Numbered from the stretch's first letter, positions 1 through 7,191 are shown. The stretch: 11,028 nucleotides of DNA from CAWKZT01 sp963854565 (GCA_963854565.1 CAWKZT010000059.1:1-11028), one strand, 5' to 3'. Notes: generated by a model not told the origin, from the letters alone. Numbers and translations: made by a program.

Positions 1-628
1 CAAGGCGGTTGAGCAAATGCGGAGCCGCGCCGGCATAGCGATAACCCGCAACCATGTCGATCACCCGAGGAAGCTCATCCACAGGCGAAGAATTAGGAAA
101 CAGGGCGTCAAAGGCGCCGCGGTCATAGGCCCCGACTCCCAATTTAATGACCGGGCCAGTGCTGTCGGTTGTAAGGCGGGCTACTTCGAGCCCCCATAAC
201 TCGCCCAGCCAAATCCCATGGTCGGGCACAATATCGAGATCCGCATCGACCAACGCCGACCGCAGTGGATGATCAGCCGGGCTGGGAGTCACCGGATCGA
301 GGTCCGATGCCGAAACCGGAATCAATGTGCGTTCACTGGCTTGCCAAACCTGGACCGACTCGCTCAGTCCAGAAAGCGCATTGGCGGCCAACTGGGAGTC
401 GTCGACCACGATGTTCACGGCGGCTACCTGGCGGGCCGCGGCCCATACCAAGGCCGGGCCCACTGCATCAATGTCGTCACCGGGCTGATATAGCCAAGCT
501 CGATCCTCGATGATTGCGGCAGCTCCCACACCAGCGGAGACGACTTCGAAGGTCGTTTCCGGTAGGTGCTCACTCAGCAAGCCACGCAGCTTTATTGCCG
601 CGAGCGCGCTGAGGCGTTCGTTATCCAT
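1..628 (-). CDS. Hypothetical protein, C-terminus cut off by the window edge
   Basis: An open minus-strand frame runs from ATG at 628 to the left edge without a stop, giving 209 visible residues that begin MDNERLSALAAIKLRGLL. The start is supported by GGAG eight bases upstream. The frame is uninterrupted over 628 bases and uses codons like those of its neighbours, so it is very likely real. The visible part has no signal peptide or membrane segment and looks like a soluble mixed alpha/beta protein, with a strand-rich stretch near residues 25-80 (FEVVSAGVGAAAIIED, then VAAVNIVVDD) and an aromatic segment GIWLGELWGLEVARL near residues 145-160. I do not recognise the family. It follows rpmE after a 43-base gap and so probably belongs to the rho-rpmE transcription unit. 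In related actinobacteria the next gene after rpmE is usually prfA; this is not prfA, so it is an extra gene in that slot. Confidence 0.8.
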   Translation of the reverse strand, partial: MDNERLSALAAIKLRGLLSEHLPETTFEVVSAGVGAAAIIEDRAWLYQPGDDIDAVGPALVWAAARQVAAVNIVVDDSQLAANALSGLSESVQVWQASERTLIPVSASDLDPVTPSPADHPLRSALVDADLDIVPDHGIWLGELWGLEVARLTTDSTGPVIKLGVGAYDRGAFDALFPNSSPVDELPRVIDMVAGYRYAGAAPHLLNRL

Positions 629-645
629 TGTTCGCACTCCATGCA

Positions 646-662
646 CTGACCGACACGGTCAG
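646..662 (-). other. Intercistronic hairpin between rpmE and the next gene
   Basis: Perfect 7-bp inverted repeat, CTGACCG and CGGTCAG, around a 3-base loop, lying 10 bases past the rpmE stop. It is not followed by a T-run on the minus strand, so it does not look like an intrinsic terminator. It may protect the 3' end of the upstream mRNA or slow ribosome entry to the next gene; the role is inference. Confidence 0.4.
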
Positions 663-671
663 CACCGGCGA

Positions 672-935
672 TTAGCTTTCGGCGGTCTGGCCCTTGCGGC
701 GACCGTAGCGACGTTCGAAGCGCTCGACGCGACCAGCGGTATCGACGATGGTCATCGTACCCGTAAAGAACGGGTGACTCGAGCTCGAGATTTCGACCTT
801 TTTGAGGGGGTATTCGACATCATCGATGGTGATGGATTCGTTGGTCGTGATTGTCGAACCGGTTACGAATACCTCACCCGAGGTGATGTCTTCAAAAGCG
901 ACCTGGCGGTATGTGGGGTGAATTTCTGTCTGCAT
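672..935 (-). CDS. rpmE: 50S ribosomal protein L31, zinc-free (C-) form
   Basis: Protein of 87 aa that begins MQTEIHPTYRQVAFED and carries the L31 signature: HPxY near the N-terminus, HPFFTG in the middle, and GRVERFERRYGRRK near the end. L31 sits in the large ribosomal subunit and contributes to the bridge with the small subunit. The ATG at 935 is chosen over an upstream start at 1022 because it has GGAG five bases before it, fits the family's N-terminus and avoids overlap with rho. Zinc-binding L31 has two cysteine pairs; this one has no cysteine, with serines before HPFFTG (ISSSSHPFF) where the second pair normally lies. It is therefore the C- type. The GRVxRF ending points to the main actinobacterial L31 lineage rather than the short alternate paralogue. 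It follows rho after 52 bases, the usual rho-rpmE order. Confidence 0.95.
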   Translation of the reverse strand: MQTEIHPTYRQVAFEDITSGEVFVTGSTITTNESITIDDVEYPLKKVEISSSSHPFFTGTMTIVDTAGRVERFERRYGRRKGQTAES

Positions 936-987
936 GACGTCTCCAAGACGGCGGAATGATCGGTGGGAAACCGACAGACAAGCGTAA

Positions 988-2568
988 CTACTTTTTACCA
1001 ATTTCGGCAAGGAAGTCAGCATTCGTCGCGAATGTGCCTAAACGATCGATAAGCATCTCTAATCCAGCGGTACTTGCATGGCCGCCGTCGGACGATAATC
1101 CGACCAGGACACGGCGTAGTTTGTTGATCTGGTTGAGCTCTTTTTTATCGAGAAGGAGCTCGTCGTGGCGAGTCGAGGAGCCATCCACGTCGATGGCGGG
1201 GTAGACCCGACGCTCGGCCGCGCTGCGACTAAGGCGGAGTTCCATATTTCCGGTGCCTTTGAACTCTTCGAAGATGACCTCGTCCATGCGAGAGCCGGTA
1301 TCGACCAACGCCGTAGCCAAGATGGTCAACGATCCACCATCTTCAAGGTTGCGGGCGGCACCAAAGAACTTCTTGGGCGGGTAGAGCGCCGACGCGTCAA
1401 CGCCACCGGACATCATGCGTCCGGTGCCAGGTGCGGCCAGGTTGTAGGCCCGGGCCAGGCGTGTGATTCCATCGACCAAAAGGACGACGTCGAGACCCGA
1501 TTCGACCAAACGTTTCGCCCGTTCGATCGCAAGTTCGGCGGCAAAGATATGTTCTTCAGTCGGGCGGTCGAAGGTAGACGAGAGCACTTCGCCATTCTTA
1601 AGCCAACGCTCCATGTCGGTGACCTCTTCGGGGCGCTCATCGAGCAACAAGACCACGAGCGTGCACTCGGGGTGATTGGTTTCGATCGACTTGGCAATCT
1701 CTTTCATGATGGTGGTCTTGCCCGCCTTGGGTGGCGACACAATCAGACCACGTTGACCCTTACCGATCGGCGCCAACAAGTCGACGATTCGGGTAATCAT
1801 GTTGTGGGGGTTGTTGGGCCGCTCCAACGTGATTCGCTCATTGGGGAAAATCGGGGTGAGGTCACGGAACTGTGGACGACCTCGGGCATCGTCAGGCGGC
1901 CCGCCGTTGACGGTGTCGAGTTGACTTAGCGCCGGGTTCTTCTCGTTGCGGCTGGCCGGACGGGCCAAACCGGTGAGCTTGTCGCCCTTACGTAATCCAT
2001 GTTGGCGGACCAATTTCAACGAGATGTAGACGTCTTTCTTGGATGGCCGGGCACCGTCTACTCGAAGAAAGCCAAATCCTTCTTCGCGTGTGTCGAGGTA
2101 GCCGTCCACGGGGAGGGGTTCAGCCTCTTCGCCTTCGTGGGTACGTTCACGATCGCGGCCTCGGCGACGTCGACGACGTCGATTGCCGCTTTCGTAGGAG
2201 GCATCAGAACCGTCGTCGTTTACGTCATTGCCGCCGTCGCCATTGTCATCTTCGTCAGCGTCGTCGTCGTCGTCGTCATCGCTGTCGGCCACTGTTTCGT
2301 CATGTTTGTTCTTATTGCCGCTCGCGGCGACCGCCTCGGCGCGCGACTTGTTCGTGGGCCGCTCCCTTGGGGGAGGCGGTTCGGCCGACGTCGACTCTTC
2401 GGCGGCTGGTTCGGGTTCGCCCGTGACCCCTGCCAGTTGCAAGATCAAGTCGACGACGTCGCCCTTACGCGCCCGCGAGCCAGGCTTGCCGCCCATCGCC
2501 TTGGCAATGGTGAAAAGTTCGTCGCGATCTTTCGCCGCAAGCGTTTGTTTGTTGAGTTCGGTTGCCAT
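988..2568 (-). CDS. rho: Transcription termination factor Rho with acidic/arginine-rich insertion
   Basis: Hexameric RNA-dependent ATPase/helicase that terminates transcription and limits antisense RNA; 526 aa against about 419 in E. coli. Residues 1-48 form the Rho N-terminal helical domain. Residues about 51-152 are a low-complexity insertion, first Pro/Glu/Ser-rich, then a run of seven Asp (97-103) within an acidic stretch, then a run of seven Arg (130-136). Residues about 153-222 are the cold-shock-like RNA-binding domain (EEGFGFLRV). The ATPase core shows Walker A SPPKAGKTT (Lys284), Walker B VVLLVD (Asp366), the Q-loop region SGGVDASALYPPKKFFGAAR and the R-loop region EEFKGTGNMEL. All expected motifs are intact. 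The start is ATG 2568, with GAGGT 11 bases upstream. Charged insertions at this place are common in actinobacterial Rho and are thought to add RNA affinity. rpmE lies directly downstream. Confidence 0.98.
   Translation of the reverse strand: MATELNKQTLAAKDRDELFTIAKAMGGKPGSRARKGDVVDLILQLAGVTGEPEPAAEESTSAEPPPPRERPTNKSRAEAVAASGNKNKHDETVADSDDDDDDDADEDDNGDGGNDVNDDGSDASYESGNRRRRRRRGRDRERTHEGEEAEPLPVDGYLDTREEGFGFLRVDGARPSKKDVYISLKLVRQHGLRKGDKLTGLARPASRNEKNPALSQLDTVNGGPPDDARGRPQFRDLTPIFPNERITLERPNNPHNMITRIVDLLAPIGKGQRGLIVSPPKAGKTTIMKEIAKSIETNHPECTLVVLLLDERPEEVTDMERWLKNGEVLSSTFDRPTEEHIFAAELAIERAKRLVESGLDVVLLVDGITRLARAYNLAAPGTGRMMSGGVDASALYPPKKFFGAARNLEDGGSLTILATALVDTGSRMDEVIFEEFKGTGNMELRLSRSAAERRVYPAIDVDGSSTRHDELLLDKKELNQINKLRRVLVGLSSDGGHASTAGLEMLIDRLGTFATNADFLAEIGKK
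2260..2277. repeat. Triplet tract (GTC)6 inside rho
   Basis: Six GTC triplets in a row on the plus strand encode six of the seven consecutive aspartates of Rho on the minus strand (GAC codons). The tract could change length by slippage in whole codons without breaking the frame. Confidence 0.85.
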
Positions 2569-2614
2569 TGGTGGCAGTTACCTCGTGGCGATTCGACATC
2601 GCCGTAGCTTTGAT

Positions 2615-2640
2615 TCCGACGCAGCAGTTTGGCCGTCGGA
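2615..2640 (-). promoter_or_regulatory. Hairpin in the rho leader
   Basis: Perfect 7-bp inverted repeat, TCCGACG and CGTCGGA, with a 12-base loop, 47-72 bases upstream of the rho start. If transcription starts farther upstream, it lies in the 5' untranslated region. Its place fits a structured leader, but there is no direct evidence of function. The 189-bp interval between the kinase-slot gene and rho holds no other open frame; weak -35/-10 look-alikes are present but none is convincing. Confidence 0.35.
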
Positions 2641-2724
2641 TTTGATGAGAAGGTGTTCCTACCTAGCTAAACGCGCGAGTCACCTGAATAGTGGTCGGCG
2701 ATTGGCCTGAGCAACATTGGCAAC

Positions 2725-2745
2725 TGTAGCTAGCCCTGAGCTACA
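2725..2745 (-). other. Hairpin just past the broken apgM-like gene
   Basis: Perfect 7-bp inverted repeat, TGTAGCT and AGCTACA, with a 7-base loop, starting 13 bases after the stop of the apgM-like gene. There is no T-run after it in the minus-strand direction, so it is at best a weak terminator or an RNA-stabilising stem. It could also be a protein-binding palindrome upstream of rho. Confidence 0.4.
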
Positions 2746-2757
2746 CCGCAATCGCCA

Positions 2758-3890
2758 TTACCTTGTACCCAACAAATGCCCCATCATGTGGTATCCGGGA
2801 ATCGGCACCAGCCCGTCGATTCCGGTCTCGGTGTAGGTGCCACCGGGACCGTCAACCGTTGAGTCGACGAGGAGGTACGGGACGGCTTGAGAGGTGTGGG
2901 TGCGTAGGTCGAGTGGGGTGGCATGGTCGGGCATGACCAGCATCCGCCAGTCACCCATGGCATCGAGGGCCGGGACAAGATCTTTCAAAATGCGCTGATC
3001 CCAATCTTCTAGAGCCTGGACTTTCGCAGCAGCGTTACCAGCATGGCCGGCCTCATCGGTGGCCTCAACATGGATGATGAATAGATCGAGCCCATCTTGA
3101 AGGCCCTGGATCGCGGCATCACGTTTGCCTTCCCAGTTCGTGTCGTACCACGCGTTGGCCCCTTCGACCTAGACCATGGTCATAGCGGTGAGGCGACCCA
3201 ATCCACGCACGAGGTCTACCGCAGTGACCATCCCGGCCGCCACTCCATAATGTTGATCAAACGGCTTCATCACTGGTTGCGACCCTTGCCCCCATAACCA
3301 AATCTGGTTTGCGTCCATCCCATAGCGCTGCACGATCGGACGACTGCGCTCCATCAAATCGATGAGCGGTTGGGCGGCGGGGCCGGTCGGCAGGGGCACC
3401 GTTCGACCGGTGAAATCGTGGGGTGGAGCGCAATCGACGTCGAGCCACGCTCGGGGTGCGACCAGGGTGTGTCGGTATTGCACGCCCGTATGAAAGTGGG
3501 CCTCACCGCCGAGTTCTGCTTCGAGCGCCTCGATTACCTCAGCTGCCGCATTGGTTTCGGGGTGTCCGCCACCAAAGTCCACCATCACACCGTCTTGCAC
3601 CGTGACCAAAATGCAATTTCGTCGACGTTCAGAGTAATCCCAACAGCTGCCGCCTCGATGGGTGACCGTCCCGTATGAAAGTCGGCGGGGTTGTACCCCA
3701 GGATCGACATATTGCCCACGTCGCTTCCCGGTGCCATACCGGCCGGGATCACCGCAGCAGCACCTACCGTGCCGCGGGCGGCCAAGGCGTCAATGACTGG
3801 AGTGTTGGCTACCTCTAGAGGCATCTTACCATCGAGCATTTCGGTGGCGATATCAGCGCAACCGTCGGGGACACAAACAACGTACTTCAC
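2758..3890 (-). pseudogene. apgM: Broken apgM-family gene, proposed homoserine kinase in the thrB slot
   Basis: Remnant of a gene of the archaeal-type phosphoglycerate mutase family (alkaline phosphatase superfamily). It starts at GTG 3890 (MKYVVCVPDG). The first part (residues 1-94) has the metal-site PDGCAD, the segment PGSDVGNMSILGY with the expected nucleophile Ser62, and TGRSPIEAAAVGI. After EIAF the frame is lost near 3609. The rest continues in another frame (LVTVQDGVMVDF, then PPHDFTGRTVPLP and NQIWLWGQGS), is cut by TAG at 3169-3171, then resumes with VEGANAWYDTNW, HVEATDEAGHAGN and MPDHATPLDLRTHT, the C-terminal metal ligands, and ends with TAA at 2758. The total is 1133 bases, one short of a multiple of three; a full family member is about 380 aa. 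Family members clustered with hom and thrC in genomes lacking ThrB have been proposed to act as homoserine kinase. With two lesions, the gene is probably non-functional unless these are sequence errors. Confidence 0.85.
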
Positions 3891-3944
3891 GGGCCAGCGG
3901 ATAGAGCCAGCATTACCTAGTTGCGACCTCGACGACCTTGCGGT

Positions 3945-5333
3945 CTAGCGCCGAACGACCGATCCAATGTGTTGCTCAATCTCGTGAAGGTCGTTAGCCA
4001 CATTGCTGCACTTCTCGGCGCGAGCAAATAGATCGCCTAAGCGCGCCGGCAGTTCAGGGCGAACACCGGTGGCTTGCTCTACAGCATCGGGGAACTTGGC
4101 CGGATGAGCCGTGGAAAGCACCGCTATAGGACCGTCGGTCGCGGACCGCAATCGCTGAGCGGCACCGAGTGCGACAGCCGTGTGAGGGTCGATCAGTCGA
4201 CCATGACGACGGTAGGTGTCCTCGATAATCGCAAGCGTCTGCTCGTCGTCGACGCGTTCGCCGCGCCATAGGTCGGCCAGCTTGGCAAACACCTGAGGGT
4301 CTAGTGCTGCGGATCCTTCGGTGCGAAACCTAGTCAAAAGTGAGCTGACGGCATCGCCATCACGGTCGTGCAGTTCGTAGAGGAGTCGTTCGAGGTTACT
4401 GGACACTTGAATGTCCATCGACGGCGATAGCGACGGTTGCACGTCTTCCGCATCGAGGCTTCCGGTGGCAAAGAACCGGGTAAGGATGTCGTTGCGATTG
4501 CTCGCCACAATGAACCCGTTGATTTCGAGGCCCATGCGGCGGGCCGAGTCGCCGGCAAAGACATTGCCGAAATTGCCCGTGGGAACGGCGTAGGTGACCG
4601 GACCGCCCAGTTGGGCGCTTACCCAGACGTAGTAGACCATCTGCGCCATAACGCGAGCCCAGTTGATCGAATTGACCGCTGACAAATTGAAGGTGGTCCG
4701 AAACTCAGTGTCGGCGAACATGGCCTTAACCAGGTCTTGGCAGTCGTCAAAAGTGCCGTCGAGTGCCACGTTGTGCACGTTTTCGCTGGTGACGGTAGTC
4801 ATTTGCTTGCGCTGGACGTCGGAGACACGACCGGCCGGGTGCAAGATGACGATCTCGATAGTGTCGCGATCTCGGCATGCCTCAATGGCAGCGGAGCCGG
4901 TGTCGCCCGAAGTCGCCCCCACAATGGTGACCGACTGGTCGCGGATCTGCAGTTCGTGATTGAGCAGTCGCCCAAGTAACTGCATGGCAACATCTTTAAA
5001 GGCCAGTGTTGGCCCGTGAAAGAGCTCGACGAGGTGAATGTCGTCTTCGAGTTCGACGAGTGGGATGACTTGATCGTCGACGAAGGTTGCGTACGACTCG
5101 GTGACCAAACGAGCGAAATCGTCACGCTCAATCGAGCCTTCGACGAAGGGCCACATAACTTCGATCGCTAGCTCGCTGTAGGACAGGTTGGCCGTGAGTA
5201 ACGACGGATCGAGCTGGGGCCAAACTTGGGGAAGGTACAGGCCTCCATCGGTGGCCAACCCCGAGACCATGGCGTCGGCGAACGACAAGACAGGGGCGTG
5301 GCCCCGTGTGGACTCGTATTGGATTGCGGCCAT
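3945..5333 (-). CDS. thrC: Threonine synthase
   Basis: PLP-dependent enzyme (fold type II) that converts O-phospho-homoserine to L-threonine and phosphate in the cytosol; 462 aa, close to the usual length of the long (E. coli/yeast-like) class. The N-terminus YESTRGHAPVLSFADAM and GLATDGGLYLP is typical. The PLP-binding lysine is Lys113 in GPTLAFKDVAMQLLGRLL; ATSGDTGSAA (140-149) and the phosphate-cup loop VPTGNFGN (250-257) are intact. The start ATG at 5333 overlaps the hom stop by one base (TGATG), so the two genes are likely translationally coupled; no strong ribosome site is seen. Its substrate must come from a homoserine kinase, and the gene immediately downstream, after 54 bases, is the broken apgM-like candidate for that step. 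Confidence 0.97.
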   Translation of the reverse strand: MAAIQYESTRGHAPVLSFADAMVSGLATDGGLYLPQVWPQLDPSLLTANLSYSELAIEVMWPFVEGSIERDDFARLVTESYATFVDDQVIPLVELEDDIHLVELFHGPTLAFKDVAMQLLGRLLNHELQIRDQSVTIVGATSGDTGSAAIEACRDRDTIEIVILHPAGRVSDVQRKQMTTVTSENVHNVALDGTFDDCQDLVKAMFADTEFRTTFNLSAVNSINWARVMAQMVYYVWVSAQLGGPVTYAVPTGNFGNVFAGDSARRMGLEINGFIVASNRNDILTRFFATGSLDAEDVQPSLSPSMDIQVSSNLERLLYELHDRDGDAVSSLLTRFRTEGSAALDPQVFAKLADLWRGERVDDEQTLAIIEDTYRRHGRLIDPHTAVALGAAQRLRSATDGPIAVLSTAHPAKFPDAVEQATGVRPELPARLGDLFARAEKCSNVANDLHEIEQHIGSVVRR

Positions 5334-6622
5334 CAGGTTGCGTCGATCACACGAAGCACACTGTTAATCTGCTTTACGACATTGAGGTTCTTGAGGTCGG
5401 CGAGGGTGGCGTCCATCGCGACCTCTTTGGCTTGGTGGGTAATGAAGGCAATGCGCGCATTGTCGCCCAACCCAAGTTGTTCGAGCGAACTAATCGACAC
5501 CCCATGGGCGGCTAGAACACCGGCGACATCGGCCAAGACACCCGGCTGATCCGCAACATCGATGCTGAGGTAGAACGCGGAGAGAAGTTGCTCAATACTG
5601 ACAACATCGGCCGGACCGGGGATGCCGAGAATTGCTGCGGTACCTGCCGCGGTATTTACCGATGCATCAATAAGATCACCGAGCACTGCCGATGCGGTTG
5701 GATCGCCACCGGCTCCGCGCCCGTAAAACATTAACTCACCGACGGCATCGCCCTCGACAAAGACGGCATTGAATGAATCGCGAACCGATGCAAGAGGATG
5801 CGTCTTCGGAACCATGGCGGGATGTACCCGAACTGAGATGGTCTCGAGTTCGACGCGCTCGATGATCCCCAGCAACTTGATGCAATAACCAAGATCGGCG
5901 GCGTAGGAAATATCTTCGGCGGTGATGTTCTCGATGCCCTCGGTAAACACATCAGCAGGAGTTACCGACGCCCCGAATGCAATCGTGGCAATGATCGCTG
6001 CTTTCGCGGCTGCATCGTGGCCACCGACATCGGCGGTGGGGTCGGCCTCGGCGTAGCCAAGTTCCTGCGCCTCGGCCAGAGCTGCCTCATAGCTCGTACC
6101 CAGTTCGGACATCTGGCTGAGGATGAAGTTGGTGGTGCCATTGAGGATGCCCATTACCCGTTGCAGTGGTTCGCCAACCAGCGATTCACGCAGCGGTCGA
6201 ACAATCGGAATACCACCCGCGACGGCAGCTTCGAACAGCAGATCAACATTGTTTTCGGCCGCGAGACCGAATAGCTCGGCGCCATGTTCGGCAATTAGGG
6301 CCTTATTGCCGGTGATGACGGGCTTACCGGCGCGTAGGGCCGTCGAAACAAGTTGATACGCGGGGCTTATCCCACCGATAAGTTCGACGATCACATCAAC
6401 TTCGGGATCAACAACGATGCCCTCGGCATCGATGGTGAGCCATTGGTGCGGAAGATTGACGTTTCGGACCTTAGTGAGATCACGCACGGCGGCGCGAGTT
6501 ACCTCGATGCGCACACCACGCCGTTTGGCAATTTCGTCGCTGCGTTGCTCGAGCAACGAAACCAACGACGAACCAACGGTTCCGACGCCAAGGAGGCCTA
6601 CACGTATTACTGGTTCAGACAC
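5333..6622 (-). CDS. hom: Homoserine dehydrogenase with C-terminal ACT domain
   Basis: Reduces aspartate semialdehyde to homoserine with NAD(P)H, the branch point to threonine and methionine; 429 aa, monofunctional (no aspartokinase part). The N-terminal Rossmann motif is GLLGVGTVGSSL (9-20). ELIGGISPA and GNKALI (Lys107) mark the cofactor and active-site region; NGTTNFIL (161-168) and LGYAEADPTADVGGHDAAAK (188-207), with Asp203 and Lys207, mark the catalytic domain. Residues about 350-425 are an ACT domain (IDVADQPGVLADVAGVLAAHGVSI), which in this family usually carries threonine feedback inhibition. The start is GTG at 6622: the same frame has a TAG only 12 bases upstream, and there is no good ribosome site, so a leaderless mRNA is likely. 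It is the first gene of the minus-strand threonine unit. Confidence 0.97.
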   Translation of the reverse strand: MSEPVIRVGLLGVGTVGSSLVSLLEQRSDEIAKRRGVRIEVTRAAVRDLTKVRNVNLPHQWLTIDAEGIVVDPEVDVIVELIGGISPAYQLVSTALRAGKPVITGNKALIAEHGAELFGLAAENNVDLLFEAAVAGGIPIVRPLRESLVGEPLQRVMGILNGTTNFILSQMSELGTSYEAALAEAQELGYAEADPTADVGGHDAAAKAAIIATIAFGASVTPADVFTEGIENITAEDISYAADLGYCIKLLGIIERVELETISVRVHPAMVPKTHPLASVRDSFNAVFVEGDAVGELMFYGRGAGGDPTASAVLGDLIDASVNTAAGTAAILGIPGPADVVSIEQLLSAFYLSIDVADQPGVLADVAGVLAAHGVSISSLEQLGLGDNARIAFITHQAKEVAMDATLADLKNLNVVKQINSVLRVIDAT

Positions 6623-6628
6623 CCCGTA

Positions 6629-6634
6629 AAACTA
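6629..6634 (-). promoter_or_regulatory. Putative -10 element for a leaderless hom mRNA
   Basis: Minus-strand TAGTTT fits the actinobacterial TANNNT -10 pattern. Six bases separate it from GTG 6622, so transcription would start on the start codon itself. No Shine-Dalgarno sequence lies before the GTG, which fits leaderless initiation. No clear -35 element is visible. Confidence 0.4.
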
Positions 6635-6719
6635 CTGGCTGGATGAGGCTCCCGCTCCGATAATGGCGTGCTCCTAGTCACAGGACGATAGTTAGTCGCC
6701 GCAAGCTAAATAGTCTTAC

Positions 6720-6747
6720 TTGCATATCGGTCCTTTTCATGTATTCT
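6720..6747 (+). promoter_or_regulatory. Putative promoter of the type VII locus, leaderless
   Basis: TTGCAT (6720-6725) resembles a -35 hexamer; 16 bases later comes TATTCT (6742-6747), a TANNNT -10. The start codon ATG 6755 lies seven bases past the -10, so the mRNA probably begins at or one base before the ATG. No Shine-Dalgarno sequence is present between them. Confidence 0.5.
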
Positions 6748-6754
6748 CTGTTTG

Positions 6755-7132
6755 ATGAGCAGTTCCTCGCTTCGCTATGCCGCCAATCTGGCTTCGGCCC
6801 ACGGTCAACAATGCGACCAGACAGCCCGATTACTTGAATCACGCAGCCATCAAATGGCTAGTTTGTTCGATCCACTGCTCCGCCTTCACATCCCCCAAAC
6901 CTGGGACTCCCCTACGGCGACCGTTTCCCGTGATCGGCTAGCAACGCAGGCTCGCGAGTTCGAAGCCAACCGAGCCGAAATCAATCGCGTGGCCCGCTCA
7001 CTGCGCCGTCGCGCTGATATCGACTTTTCTGATGCGGCCCAACTACGGCGCCAAGCCGACCACGCCGCTAATCAGGAAGCGAACACCCGGCGAGAGCACG
7101 CCACTGCACTAGCCGACGCTGCACCAAACTAG
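6755..7132 (+). CDS. Small helical WXG-like protein, likely partner of the downstream phospholipase-like protein
   Basis: Protein of 125 aa, hydrophilic and apparently almost all helical, without signal peptide or membrane segment. The middle reads PQTWDSPTATVSRDRLATQA (Trp50), which recalls the tryptophan turn (W-x-S-P) of many actinobacterial WXG100-superfamily proteins. It is followed by a long helix ending VARSLRRRADI and a charged Gln/Arg/Ala-rich tail. A true W-x-G is not present. The start is ATG 6755; a TTG just before it is possible, but the promoter spacing fits the ATG. It is the first gene of a plus-strand unit with a phospholipase-like gene, a canonical WXG100 gene and an EssC-like ATPase, so a role as small export partner or chaperone of the next protein is the best inference. 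It also resembles the small helical companions encoded upstream of LXG effectors in position and size. The specific family is not recognised. Confidence 0.8.
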   Translation: MSSSSLRYAANLASAHGQQCDQTARLLESRSHQMASLFDPLLRLHIPQTWDSPTATVSRDRLATQAREFEANRAEINRVARSLRRRADIDFSDAAQLRRQADHAANQEANTRREHATALADAAPN

Positions 7133-7191
7133 GCCCCATGCGCGGCCCGCGCCGCCCTCACATTGGTCCCATGTCGGACCGAACAAATCCC

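Noticed and set aside
2260..2277. Triplet tract as part of a CRISPR or tandem-repeat array
   Set aside because: It is a pure (GTC)6 run coding for aspartates; there are no spacers or longer repeat units.
1999..2710. Long plus-strand open frames opposite rho
   Set aside because: They are antisense shadows of rho, low in complexity where Rho has Asp/Arg runs, and lack ribosome sites; the minus frame has full Rho conservation.
2690..2757. tRNA-like text on the minus strand (GGTGTAGCTCAGGGCTAGC resembles a D-arm)
   Set aside because: No matching D-stem 3' strand, no T-arm consensus (GGTTCGA) and no acceptor pairing at the expected distance; the likeness comes from the small TGTAGCT hairpin.
3169..3171. 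Recoding of TAG (for example as a sense codon)
   Set aside because: TAG is the ordinary stop of thrC, rho and the gene at 6755 in this window, and no special downstream structure was seen.
3600..3620. Programmed -1 frameshift at A-TTT-TGG in the apgM-like gene
   Set aside because: The slip site does not follow the X-XXY-YYZ pattern, the rejoined product would still lack conserved residues, and an in-frame TAG follows 146 codons later.
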